Below are positions 28,954 to 38,854 of a stretch of 64,000 nucleotides of DNA, piece after piece (within the stretch, counting starts at the first letter, position 1; each line of letters begins with the position of its first letter). This DNA comes from Parvibaculaceae bacterium (lineage in GTDB: Bacteria > Pseudomonadota > Alphaproteobacteria > Parvibaculales > Parvibaculaceae), in NCBI GenBank assembly GCA_028283765.1, contig JAPWJY010000008.1, positions 124,001 to 188,000 on the forward strand, in the 5' to 3' direction. The position numbers were made by a program, and so were the translations under genes. The notes beneath the pieces were generated by a model. The model searched no databases and had not been told where the DNA came from. It saw nothing but the letters and a program-made list of their open reading frames with translations.

Positions 28954-30210
28954 CTAGTAGCTGACGCGGTTGCGCCCGGCGAGTTTTGCCGCATAAAGGT
29001 GGCGATCAGCTCTTTCGGTCAATGATTCCAGGCTGGAGTCTGGCTCTGCCACGGCGATCCCGATGCTGACGGTCAGGTGAATCGTCTGGCCATGCGCATG
29101 AATGGCGCTGGCGCTTACCGAATGCCGCAACCGTTCTGCTATAACACTTGAAGCCTGAAGGTCTGTTCCCGGCAACAGGATTGCGAACTCCTCGCCGCCA
29201 TAGCGGGCAAGGAGATCGGTCGGGCGCAACGCCTTGCGGCAACGCTCGGCGACAGTGCGCAGTACAATATCGCCGAAGACGTGCCCGAAGAGATCGTTGA
29301 TGTGCTTGAAGTGGTCGAGATCGAGCATCAGCAGCGAGGCGGTTGCGCCGGCGTTGAGGCAATTCTGCAGGGAAATCTGTCCCTGCTCCTGCAGGTATCG
29401 CCGGTTGTAAACGCCGGTCAGCGCATCGGTCTCTGCAAAGCGGCGGAGCTGGGCTTCCAGCCGCTTTTCCTCCGATACATCCCAGAAGGCAAGCAGGTGG
29501 TCCTCGCCCACGGCGCGGTAGATCACCTGCATCCGGGTCGAGCCGCCATCCCGGATCGCGACGTCGGCCCAGTCGTGAAGGATGACGGCCTTGCCGCTCT
29601 GGCGGGATTCGCGTACCGCGGCTTCCCACTCCTGTTGCACCTGTGCGCGGCGTTCGGGATCCGGGTAGCCCTGTTGCCACCAGTCGTCGAGCGTTTCGAG
29701 TTCACCCGGCTCATAGCCGAACGTCCCGGTGGAATAGTCGTTGGCGAAAGCCTCGCGGAGTTCCCTGTCGTAGACCTCCACGCCCACGGGTAGCTTGTTA
29801 AGGATGGCCCACGGATCATTGGCCAGACCGGGGGCCGGGCGGACAGGGGCACGCTCCAGACTTACCAGCAATTGTCCGGCGCCTGTGACCGGCATAATCC
29901 TGGCATGCCAGGTTTCAGCCGTTCTTCCGGGGACAGGAGGCAAGGAAAGTTCAATCCCAGTCTTCTGGGAAGGCCGGGGCCTGGCAATCAGAGCCGATAT
30001 GTCGGCAGACAGAGCCGCACCGATATAGTCCGCAAGAGCGACCGGCGGGGATTTAAGGTTTTTTCCATCGGCCAGAAGTTTGCGGGCCATCTTGTTGATG
30101 GACAAGATATTCATACCAGCCTGATCAAGCAAAAGGAGCGGTACCTCCACCATTTCAAAGGAGGCTGCGTGCGCTGCTTCGAGGTTCGCCAGATAGTCCT
30201 TCTGAGGCAC
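28954..30210 (-). CDS. PAS-containing diguanylate cyclase (GGEEF)
   Basis: The 418-residue protein has two PAS-like sensor regions (about 15-115 and 135-255) and a GGEEF domain (about 260-418). The active site is RYGGEEFAILLP near residue 336. An inhibitory RPTD (RxxD) lies five residues upstream, so product feedback is expected. It makes cyclic di-GMP and lacks membrane helices. The frame stays open upstream into the groEL end, but the GTG at 30210 with GGAG six bases upstream is the best start. It is downstream of groEL on the same strand beyond a strong terminator. Confidence 0.88.
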   Translation of the reverse strand: MPQKDYLANLEAAHAASFEMVEVPLLLLDQAGMNILSINKMARKLLADGKNLKSPPVALADYIGAALSADISALIARPRPSQKTGIELSLPPVPGRTAETWHARIMPVTGAGQLLVSLERAPVRPAPGLANDPWAILNKLPVGVEVYDRELREAFANDYSTGTFGYEPGELETLDDWWQQGYPDPERRAQVQQEWEAAVRESRQSGKAVILHDWADVAIRDGGSTRMQVIYRAVGEDHLLAFWDVSEEKRLEAQLRRFAETDALTGVYNRRYLQEQGQISLQNCLNAGATASLLMLDLDHFKHINDLFGHVFGDIVLRTVAERCRKALRPTDLLARYGGEEFAILLPGTDLQASSVIAERLRHSVSASAIHAHGQTIHLTVSIGIAVAEPDSSLESLTERADRHLYAAKLAGRNRVSY

Positions 30211-30320
30211 AATAACTCCGTGTGAGGCGATCACGGCAAATAGAGTGTCCGACTCTTGTAGCTTGCACCGTGCCCTGCGTCGACTGCTTGTTTGGCCGAT
30301 ATGGAGGGGATGATGTAAGC

Positions 30321-30348
30321 AAAATCCCCCGCCGTTTCCGGCGGGGGA
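30321..30348 (-). terminator. Rho-independent terminator of groES-groEL
   Basis: A ten-base-pair stem of TCCCCCGCCG and CGGCGGGGGA around a four-base loop is followed, read leftward, by ATTTTGC. It lies 41 bases after the groEL stop codon and before the diguanylate cyclase gene. Confidence 0.85.
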
Positions 30349-30388
30349 TCGTATTTTCGAGCCTTGAGTGGCCGGGGCCGGGACTTTT

Positions 30389-32038
<1,650 letters not shown>

Positions 32039-32179
32039 TTAAATCCCTTCGAATCTCGTGAGCTTCCGTGGAAATCCAGCAGGAAGCGCGTTCAGAGGAA
32101 CCGCTGGTCGGAGGGCTTGTCCGCCCGGGCCTGAGCCCGGCCAACAAAAAAGGCCCGCGACCGGTTGGGTCCGCGTGCC

Positions 32180-32488
32180 TTACTTCTTCTTAGGAGCAGC
32201 AATGATGCCGAGAATGTCCGATTCCTTCATGATGAGGTACTCGGTGCCATCGATCTTCACTTCCGTGCCGGACCATTTGCCGAACAGGACGTGATCGCCA
32301 GCCTTAACGTCGAGGGGAAGAATCTTGCCATCCTCGGTGCGGGTGCCCGCGCCAACGGCAATGATTTCACCCTTGGAGGGCTTTTCCTGAGCGGTGTCGG
32401 GAATGATGATTCCGCCAGCCGTCTTGGTTTCTTCCTCTACCCGGCGCACGAGCACCCGGTCGTGCAAAGGGCGAAACTGTTGCGTCAT
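32180..32488 (-). CDS. groES: Co-chaperonin GroES
   Basis: The 102-residue protein caps GroEL. It reads [16 protein letters not shown] at the start, has the mobile loop [15 protein letters not shown], and ends GIIAAPKKK. The length is typical. It is the first gene of the groESL operon; its ATG is 81 bases downstream of the CIRCE-like operator, which explains heat-shock regulation. Confidence 0.97.
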   Translation of the reverse strand: MTQQFRPLHDRVLVRRVEEETKTAGGIIIPDTAQEKPSKGEIIAVGAGTRTEDGKILPLDVKAGDHVLFGKWSGTEVKIDGTEYLIMKESDILGIIAAPKKK

Positions 32489-32568
32489 TCTTCGTTCTCC
32501 TGATCAGCCACCGGTAAAAGCGACGCCGACCGCAGGTGCGGCAGGCCATTTTTCCGGTTTGTTGAATT

Positions 32569-32595
32569 TTGGCACTCTCTACCCAAGAGTGCCAA
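32569..32595 (-). promoter_or_regulatory. CIRCE operator upstream of groES
   Basis: TTGGCACTC, nine bases, then GAGTGCCAA forms a perfect inverted repeat that matches the CIRCE consensus (TTAGCACTC-N9-GAGTGCTAA) with one change per arm. HrcA should bind here and repress groESL outside heat shock; hrcA itself is not in the window. Confidence 0.9.
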
Positions 32596-32724
32596 GCGCT
32601 TGCCGGTAGATAGGCAGGCCCATGACATGAGTCAAGACGGGGAAGGAAATCCGGCCCGAAGATATTGGCGATTTAAATGTGACAGCCGGGCGGAAATCAC
32701 CGGCATGGCCGCCGGAACCGGGCC

Positions 32725-33351
32725 TCAGGGCCGCAGGCCGCGCACCATCAGGTGAACAATTTCACGTATCTTCTTGTAGAATTCGGCTTCGTCCGACACC
32801 TTGCTCATGGCGCCATGGACGGCGGTGGTGATGACATCCCCGGCGGTGGCGAGCGACAGGCCCGCTGCTTTTGCCGAAATCTGACCCTGCCCCGCGGCTT
32901 CGGTCAGCAACTCGGCGATATCGTCGAGAAAGCGCTCGTCGAGGGTGCCGAGCCTGCCTTCGCAGATGCGCCGGCTGGAATCGATGAGTTCGATCGCATG
33001 GGGGCTTGAATTGAGCAGGTGGTGCACGAAGCCGAGCTTGGCGTTGAAGAGGGCAACCAGCCGCTCTTCCAGATCGGCGTTGGCCGTCGCGATCTTCGCC
33101 TGATCCATGGCGTCGAGCACCCGCGCGCCCAGCTTCTGGCTCAGGGCCGTGAACAACTCTTCCTTGCTGCGGAAATAGAGATAGAGCGTTCCCTTGGCGA
33201 TTTCAGCCGCTTCGGCGATGTCTTCCATCGATGTGCGGCGAAACCCGTGGGCGCGAAACAGCTCAAGCGCGGCGTCGAGGATCAGTTCCCTCTTGTCGCC
33301 ACCTGATCTGACGGCCGGTTTGTCGCCCGGGATGCTCTGGATCGTTTCCAT
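32725..33351 (-). CDS. TetR/AcrR-family transcriptional regulator
   Basis: The 208-residue protein has an N-terminal TetR helix-turn-helix. Recognisable are ILDAALELFRAHGFRRTSM, then IAEAAEIAKGTLYLYFRSKE as turn and recognition helices at about residues 35-68. The remainder is a ligand-binding helical domain with no clear ligand class. It stands alone and is divergent from the D-threonine aldolase-like gene 165 bases away, which it may regulate. Confidence 0.9.
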   Translation of the reverse strand: METIQSIPGDKPAVRSGGDKRELILDAALELFRAHGFRRTSMEDIAEAAEIAKGTLYLYFRSKEELFTALSQKLGARVLDAMDQAKIATANADLEERLVALFNAKLGFVHHLLNSSPHAIELIDSSRRICEGRLGTLDERFLDDIAELLTEAAGQGQISAKAAGLSLATAGDVITTAVHGAMSKVSDEAEFYKKIREIVHLMVRGLRP

Positions 33352-33515
33352 GGAATGCGCGAACGGTCAGCCGTTCATCCTTGTTGAGCCTGCTTTTGAG
33401 AAAATTGTACGCTCTTTTATCGCGCGTACTCAAGCGTGCTTGCTGACCTGCCTTGACCGGCCAGCCGGGGTCGCCTACGCCAAAGAGAAGAAACGCGGCA
33501 AATGGGGGAAATAAA

Positions 33516-34652
33516 ATGCGTGATGCCATCAACCGGATGCTGGTGGGCAAGCCCGATTCGCGCCGCCAGCTGATGACGCCGGCGCTGGTGGTCGATCTCG
33601 CGGCCTTTCGCCGGAATATTGCCACCATGGCGGATCATTGCCGCCGGCAGGGACTTTTGCTCCGGCCGCACGCCAAAACCCACAAGTCGGTCGAGATTGC
33701 GAAAGCCCAGATCGCGGCGGGGGCCGTCGGCATCTGCTGCGCCAAGCTCGGCGAGGCGGAAGCGATGGCGGAAGGCGGCATCGGCAATATCCTGATCACG
33801 TCCCCGGTCGTGACGCCGCTCGCCATCGAGCGCCTGATGGCGCTCAACGCCCTGATTCCCGATCTTCATGTCGTTGTGGACAACCCGGAAAACGGCGCGG
33901 CGCTGGCCGAGGCGGCGGCGAAGGCGGGGCGTGTGCTCAAGGTGCTCGTCGATCTCGATCCGGGGCTTCACCGCACCGGCATCGCCCCGGGCGACAACGC
34001 CCTGGCTCTTGGCCGGCAACTCCATGAGGCGCCTTCGCTGAAGCTCAGGGGCATCCAGTGCTATGCCGGTCAGGTCCAGCATATTGAGGTGTTCGAGGCC
34101 CGGCGGGAAGCCTCGCTCAAGGCCATGGCCACGCTGGGTGAGACACGCGACGCCTTCGCGGCGGCAGGCTTGCCGGTGGATATCATCACCGGCGGCGGCA
34201 CGGGCAGCTTCAACATCGATCCCGACGCCCGCGTGCTGACTGAGCTGCAGGGCGGCTCCTATATCTTCATGGACAAGCAATATAACGACGTGAAGCTCGG
34301 CAACGCCGCAGACTTTCCGTTCGAGACGTCGCTGTTCGTCCAGATGACGGTGATTTCGTCCAACACGCCGGGGCTCGCCACCACGGATGCGGGCTTCAAG
34401 GCCTTCTCGACCGACGCGGAAGCGCCCCTGCTGCATGCCGGCGCGCCGGCGGGGGCGGCCTATTTTTTCTTTGGCGACGAGCAGGGCGGCATTGCGCTGC
34501 CGGATGGCGGAAACCTCGCGCCCGGCACGGTATTGACCGCGTTTACGCCGCACTGCGACCCGACGGTCAACCTCTATGACTTTTATCATGTCGTCGAGGA
34601 TGACCGTCTTGTCGCGATCTGGCCCATCGAGGGGCGTGGCCGTTCGGCCTGA
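33516..34652 (+). CDS. DSD1/D-threonine aldolase-family PLP enzyme
   Basis: This 378-residue enzyme belongs to fold-type III PLP enzymes with a metal-dependent C-terminal domain (D-threonine aldolase, D-serine dehydratase). The PLP lysine is in LRPHAKTHKS near residue 58, with TGGGTGSF for phosphate binding, and HCDPTVNLYD near the end gives metal-binding His and Cys. The family cleaves D-threonine or D-3-hydroxyaspartate, or deaminates D-serine; I cannot choose between them. The ATG at 33516 begins the family start MRDAINRMLVG. It is divergent from the TetR gene. Confidence 0.88.
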   Translation: MRDAINRMLVGKPDSRRQLMTPALVVDLAAFRRNIATMADHCRRQGLLLRPHAKTHKSVEIAKAQIAAGAVGICCAKLGEAEAMAEGGIGNILITSPVVTPLAIERLMALNALIPDLHVVVDNPENGAALAEAAAKAGRVLKVLVDLDPGLHRTGIAPGDNALALGRQLHEAPSLKLRGIQCYAGQVQHIEVFEARREASLKAMATLGETRDAFAAAGLPVDIITGGGTGSFNIDPDARVLTELQGGSYIFMDKQYNDVKLGNAADFPFETSLFVQMTVISSNTPGLATTDAGFKAFSTDAEAPLLHAGAPAGAAYFFFGDEQGGIALPDGGNLAPGTVLTAFTPHCDPTVNLYDFYHVVEDDRLVAIWPIEGRGRSA

Positions 34653-34680
34653 AAGGCTTGCGCCGTCTCAGGCTTCAGGC

Positions 34681-35783
34681 TCAGCCAACATTTCCTTCAG
34701 CCTTGTCTTTCGTCACTGACAGCAGGGCCTTCCGGAAGCCATCCGTATCGGGAATCCGGGTGGAATATTTCAGGGCTGTGACCTGAAGGCTGTCGAGATC
34801 GCAGGGATCGAACTCGGCCCTCATCAGGAAAGCATGAGAGGATTTACGCCGGCTGCTCTCATCGAGCGGGACCGGAGATATCATGGTGGCGGGGCCCTCA
34901 TGGTTGACCGTTACGGCGAGATGTCCCGGCTTGCCGCCGGCGGAAAAATCGAAGGCCACCTGTCTGGCGCGGGTCTGGACTTTGATTTCATAGCTGGACA
35001 TGCCGGCCTCCACCATCGTCCAGGCAATCAGGCTTTCAACACCTAAATCCGGGAGCGCGAATATATTGCTCATGGTTTCCTCGTTCACGGGAATGCCGGA
35101 TTGCTGGCAGAGCGCTGCGAGCGATCTGGCGAGTTTCTCGGGAACGGTACCTTCTTCGGGAAGGTGATGTTGAGTCCGGTTTGTCAGAAGAGCGGGTGAG
35201 GAATGTTTCGCCGGATCGAGAATGGCTCGCCCTTCGACATGGAACCACATGCCGGGAGTTACCGTCGCGGTTTGTCCGGGCAGTTTCCATGTGACGGTGT
35301 TCCCGTCTGTGGAGGGGGTGTCGACGGAGGTTCTGGGGCGGCTCAGCCTTGTTCTCGCCGCAGTGGCCCATTTCTGGGCAAGCCTTGCGGAAAAATCCCT
35401 CAGTTCCTCAGGATTTTCCAGTTCGCGGGCTATGCCGAACAGCACCCGTTTTCGGGGCCGGTTTCGATTGTCTCCTGAGGCAAATCCTTCAGGCTGGCCG
35501 GAATGGTGTCCTCGAAATCGAGAGGTTGCGGCTTTGTCTCCGGACCCGGGGCGGGCGGCGTGGATCGTTCCGGGGATATTGGGCCGGATATGAATTTCCG
35601 TTCCGGTGACGGTCCCGCGGGAAATGAAGCACGCTGATAAGGATCCTCCGGGTGAGACAAGGCCGACGGGCGGAAGCATTGCCATAGGCAGGAAAGTTGC
35701 TGCCGGACGGTGTTTCGGCCGTTCCCTGCGGGTTGCGTCGCAAGCTGGGTCTGGCTGGCTGTTGGGGAAACGGGTGGGGTCAT
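34681..35783 (-). CDS. Hypothetical protein, apparently frameshifted, about 367 aa
   Basis: I do not recognise this protein. The first part reads from the ATG at 35783 (with AAGGA upstream) to a stop at 35430, in a proline-rich frame typical of coding. The second part, in another frame to 34681, continues with convincing composition. Adding one A to the GAAAAC run at about 35450-35453 joins them into one reading GPEKRVLFGIARELENPEEL. Otherwise a GTG at 35445 would start a separate 254-residue protein. The head is proline-rich and low in structure; the rest is mixed, without membrane segments. The neighbours give no functional clue. Confidence 0.55.
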
Positions 35784-35932
35784 GTCGGGTCCTTTCGGAA
35801 ATATGTTCCGTGCCGCGAGGGATGCGGAACCGAAGCTGTGGACCCAGTTTCCTCCTGCCTGCTTTCAATAATATTAAATATGTAGCCAAAATCCGTCCGG
35901 CGGTTCGGGCCGGTATGCTCAGGCCCGCCCGT

Positions 35933-36361
35933 TCAGGCGGGCACGATTTTTTCGATGGCGCGGGCTTTCAGTGCCAGCTTGCCGTCCTCCAGCAGAAAAC
36001 TTGCCTCCACATAAGCCTGGTTGCGGCTCTTGTTCAGCACCCTGCCTTCGCAGGTGAGCACGCCTTTCGTCACGGGACGGAAGAAATGCATCTGGAGGTC
36101 GGAGGTCGTGAAGTTCTGGCTGTCGTCGAGGTCGCTCATCAGGGCGAAGGAGCAGGTCTGGTCGGCGAGCGTGGCGAGATAGCCGCCGAACACGGCGGCG
36201 GGATTGAGATATTGCGGGTCCACCGGCCAGACGAACTGGATGTGGCCGGGCGCGATGATCTTGAGCTGGCCCTCATAAAGATTGAGCGCCGTGACGTGGG
36301 GCGGGGCCTTTTCCGTGTCGCGTTCTTCAATGCGTTTGAGAATCTTCGACCAGCTTGGCAT
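35933..36361 (-). CDS. PaaI-like hotdog thioesterase
   Basis: This 142-residue protein fits the hotdog-fold thioesterase group. VFGGYLATLADQTCSFALMSD is the central helix with the active-site aspartate, preceded by the NPAAVFGG segment. FFRPVTKGVLTCEGRVLNKSRNQ is the usual second strand pair, and LEDGKLALKARAIEKI ends it. The substrate is likely an acyl-CoA of unknown chain. It is on the same strand as, and 62 bases downstream of, the XRE-cupin regulator gene. Confidence 0.82.
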   Translation of the reverse strand: MPSWSKILKRIEERDTEKAPPHVTALNLYEGQLKIIAPGHIQFVWPVDPQYLNPAAVFGGYLATLADQTCSFALMSDLDDSQNFTTSDLQMHFFRPVTKGVLTCEGRVLNKSRNQAYVEASFLLEDGKLALKARAIEKIVPA

Positions 36362-36423
36362 CGGTTTTTCCTGGGACGGGATGGGGAGAATATGAGAAAT
36401 GGAGGCCTGTGCGCCCGATGATC

Positions 36424-37029
36424 CTAGAAGCTTACGGGGGTGCAGGCCGAGACGATCACCGCGTCGATGGTGCCGGGGTTGCGGAAGCGGTGGGGAAGGC
36501 GGCTGTCGAAATAATAGGCCTCACCCGAGGTCAGGTTGCGGACCTCGCCGCCCACGGTCAGCTCCACCACGCCCGCCACGACCACGCCGCATTCCTCGCC
36601 TGCATGGGAGAGCATTTCCTCGCCCGTATCCGCGCCTGGCTTGTAGCGCTCATGCATCATCTGGATGGCGCGGCCCTTGGCGTCGGTGCCGACCAGCTTG
36701 AAGTTGATCGGGCCGCTTTCGATCACCTTGAGATCCTTGACCTGATAGAACACCCGGGAGCGCGGCTGGAGATCGAGGGTCAGGAAATCCGAGATGGAAA
36801 TGGGAAAGCCGTCGAGCACTTTCTTGAGCGAGCCGACCGAAGGGCTGATCCGGTTCTGCTCGATCAGGGAGATGGTGCCGTTGGTCACGCCGGCCCGTTT
36901 TGCAAGCTCGCGCTGGGAAAGGCCGTGCATGCGGCGCAAGGCTCTCAGCCTTTCGCCGATGTCGAGCGGCTGTTCTCCGGGAAGGGGATTGGCGTCGCGG
37001 CCGTGGGCTTGTCGGATTTCTGTGCTCAT
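36424..37029 (-). CDS. XRE-family regulator with cupin sensor domain
   Basis: The 201-residue protein joins an N-terminal helix-turn-helix of the XRE type (about 25-80, with LRRMHGLSQRELAKRAGVTN) to a C-terminal cupin (about 125-195, with MLSHAGEECGVVVAGVVELT and LPHRFRNPG). This is the PuuR/SinR-cupin layout used by regulators of amine and amino acid breakdown. It is divergent from the omega-aminotransferase gene with 129 bases between, and probably represses it. Repeats TGTCTATT in that gap are possible binding sites. Confidence 0.92.
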   Translation of the reverse strand: MSTEIRQAHGRDANPLPGEQPLDIGERLRALRRMHGLSQRELAKRAGVTNGTISLIEQNRISPSVGSLKKVLDGFPISISDFLTLDLQPRSRVFYQVKDLKVIESGPINFKLVGTDAKGRAIQMMHERYKPGADTGEEMLSHAGEECGVVVAGVVELTVGGEVRNLTSGEAYYFDSRLPHRFRNPGTIDAVIVSACTPVSF

Positions 37030-37030
37030 C

Positions 37031-37114
37031 TGTCTATTATATTGAACGGCTCCGGGCTGTCACTGTCTATTGTCCCTTGCACCCACTGTCGTGGGGCCGT
37101 TTTATTGTCTAGTT
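37031..37114. promoter_or_regulatory. Repeated TGTCTA motifs, candidate operators
   Basis: TGTCTATT occurs at 37031-37038 (TGTCTATTA) and 37064-37071, and a variant TGTCTAGT at 37106-37113. The steps are 33 and 42 bases, close to three and four helical turns. They lie between the divergent regulator and aminotransferase starts, in AT-rich DNA where both promoters must be. Confidence 0.5.
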
Positions 37115-37158
37115 TTCTGTGAGATTTTTCCTGTTCCAACCTGTATCCGGGGGTTCCC

Positions 37159-38508
37159 ATGAGTGGCGATCACGTGTCTGAAACCAAGCTGGCGGTCGCG
37201 CCCAATGATCTGGAATCCTTCTGGATGCCGTTCACGCCGAACCGGCAGTTCAAGCGTGAGCCGCGCCTCGTTTCCCGCGCCAGGGACATGCACTATTACA
37301 AGCCGGACGGCACGGCGGTGCTGGACGCCACGGCGGGCCTGTGGTGCTCCAATGCGGGCCATTGCCGCGCGCCCATCGTGAAGGCCATCCAGGATCAGGC
37401 GGCGGAGCTGGATTTCGCGCCCTCGTTCCAGTTTGCCCACCCCAAGGTGTTCGAACTCTCAAACCGGCTGCGCGACCTCATGCCGGGCGATCTCGACTAT
37501 GCCTTCTTCTGCAACTCGGGTTCAGAGGCTGACGACACCGCCCTCAAGATGGCGCTCGCCTATCACCGGGCGAACGGCGAAGGCAGCCGCACCCGTTTCA
37601 TCGGGCGCGAGCGTGGCTATCACGGCGTCGGCTTCGGCGGCATCTCGGTCGGCGGCATGGTCGCCAACCGCAAGTTCTATGGCCCGCTGCTGGCGGGCGT
37701 CGATCATCTGCCGCACACCTATGACCGCGAGAAGCAGGCCTATGCCCGCGGCGAGCCCGAGTGGGGCGGCCATCTGGCGGATGAATTGCAGCGCCTCGTC
37801 GACCTGCATGACGCCTCCACCATCGCCGCTGTCATCGTCGAGCCGATGTCGGGATCGACGGGCGCGCTGCTGCCGCCGGTCGGCTATCTCAAGCGCCTGC
37901 GCGAGCTGTGTGACAAGCATGGCATCCTGCTGATTTTTGACGAGGTCATCACCGGCTTCGGCCGTCTCGGCTATGCGACCGCCTCGGAGCGCTTCGGCGT
38001 CATTCCTGATCTGCTGTCCTTCGCCAAGGGCATCACCAGCGGCACCGTGCCGATGGGCGGCGTCATGGTGCGCAAGTTCATCTACGACAAGTTTCAGACG
38101 GGTGCGGAGCATGTCATCGACCTGTTCCATGGCTACACCTATTCCGGCCATCCGCTGGCCGCCGCCGCGGCGCTGGCCACGCTCGACCTCTATCGTGACG
38201 AGGGACTGTTCGAGCGCAGCCTTGCGCTGGAGCCGGTGATCGGGGACGCCGCCCATGCGCTCCGGGGCCATCCGCTGGTGCTGGATATCCGCACCATGGG
38301 TCTCGTCGCCGCCATGGATCTGGCCCCGGTTGAGGGGCTGCCCGGCAAACGGGGATTTGACGCGATGCGCCGGGCCTTCCATGATGAGAACATGATGGTG
38401 CGCGTGTCGGGTGATACGATTGCGTTTTCGCCGCCCCTGATTGTATCCGAGGCACAGATCGGCGAAATCTTCGACAAGTTCAGGCGTGTGCTGGACATGA
38501 TTGCGTAA
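37159..38508 (+). CDS. Omega-amino acid:pyruvate (beta-alanine) aminotransferase
   Basis: The 449-residue enzyme is a class III PLP aminotransferase. FWMPFTPNRQFKREPRL at the start is typical of beta-alanine:pyruvate aminotransferases. FCNSGSEADDTALK binds the PLP phosphate, IIF-like LLIFDEVITGFGRLG holds the aspartate, and LLSFAKGITSG the PLP lysine. It probably moves an amino group from an omega-amino acid or polyamine product to pyruvate. The divergent XRE-cupin gene is the likely regulator. A strong terminator follows at 38554. Confidence 0.92.
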   Translation: MSGDHVSETKLAVAPNDLESFWMPFTPNRQFKREPRLVSRARDMHYYKPDGTAVLDATAGLWCSNAGHCRAPIVKAIQDQAAELDFAPSFQFAHPKVFELSNRLRDLMPGDLDYAFFCNSGSEADDTALKMALAYHRANGEGSRTRFIGRERGYHGVGFGGISVGGMVANRKFYGPLLAGVDHLPHTYDREKQAYARGEPEWGGHLADELQRLVDLHDASTIAAVIVEPMSGSTGALLPPVGYLKRLRELCDKHGILLIFDEVITGFGRLGYATASERFGVIPDLLSFAKGITSGTVPMGGVMVRKFIYDKFQTGAEHVIDLFHGYTYSGHPLAAAAALATLDLYRDEGLFERSLALEPVIGDAAHALRGHPLVLDIRTMGLVAAMDLAPVEGLPGKRGFDAMRRAFHDENMMVRVSGDTIAFSPPLIVSEAQIGEIFDKFRRVLDMIA

Positions 38509-38553
38509 GTTCGGTTGGGCGCCTTGCCGGCATAACCCTCCCTTGGTACCTGA

Positions 38554-38584
38554 GCCATCGCAGCGCATCTGCGATGGCTTTTTT
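38554..38584 (+). terminator. Rho-independent terminator of the aminotransferase gene
   Basis: A ten-base-pair perfect stem, GCCATCGCAG with CTGCGATGGC around a five-base loop, is followed by six T residues. It begins 46 bases after the aminotransferase stop. Confidence 0.93.
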
Positions 38585-38799
38585 CTACCTGTGATTAATC
38601 GATTTATTCTTTTTCGACATAAGTCGTGGCCGGGCTCAGCCTGTGTCGGATTGTCGCGGTTCAAATAATCAGCACAAACATCTATTTCGGGCACTTGTCG
38701 CGGATTTTGCCGTGCCCATATCAGAATTGTTCCCATCCGGTGAACCCGGCCGCAGATGCTTCCCTCCCGGACAATGCAGCCCGCTTTCATCCGGTTATT

Positions 38800-38837
38800 G
38801 CCCGCTGCGCCATCCCCCTCGCGCAGCGGGCTTTTTT
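38800..38837 (+). terminator. Second rightward rho-independent terminator
   Basis: An eleven-base-pair perfect stem, GCCCGCTGCGC with GCGCAGCGGGC around a ten-base loop, is followed by six T residues. It is on the plus strand with no gene between it and the previous terminator, so it may end an unannotated small RNA or act as a backup stop. Confidence 0.9.
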
Positions 38838-38854
38838 GTCTGCTGACGGAAGGC

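Larger units (their letters stand above)
38509..38854. other. Intergenic region with two rightward terminators
   Basis: Two strong rho-independent terminators on the plus strand lie in this stretch, although only the aminotransferase gene precedes them. The 215 bases between them (38585-38799) hold no convincing gene and may encode a small RNA with its own terminator. The convergent MBL gene ends at 38855. Confidence 0.5.
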
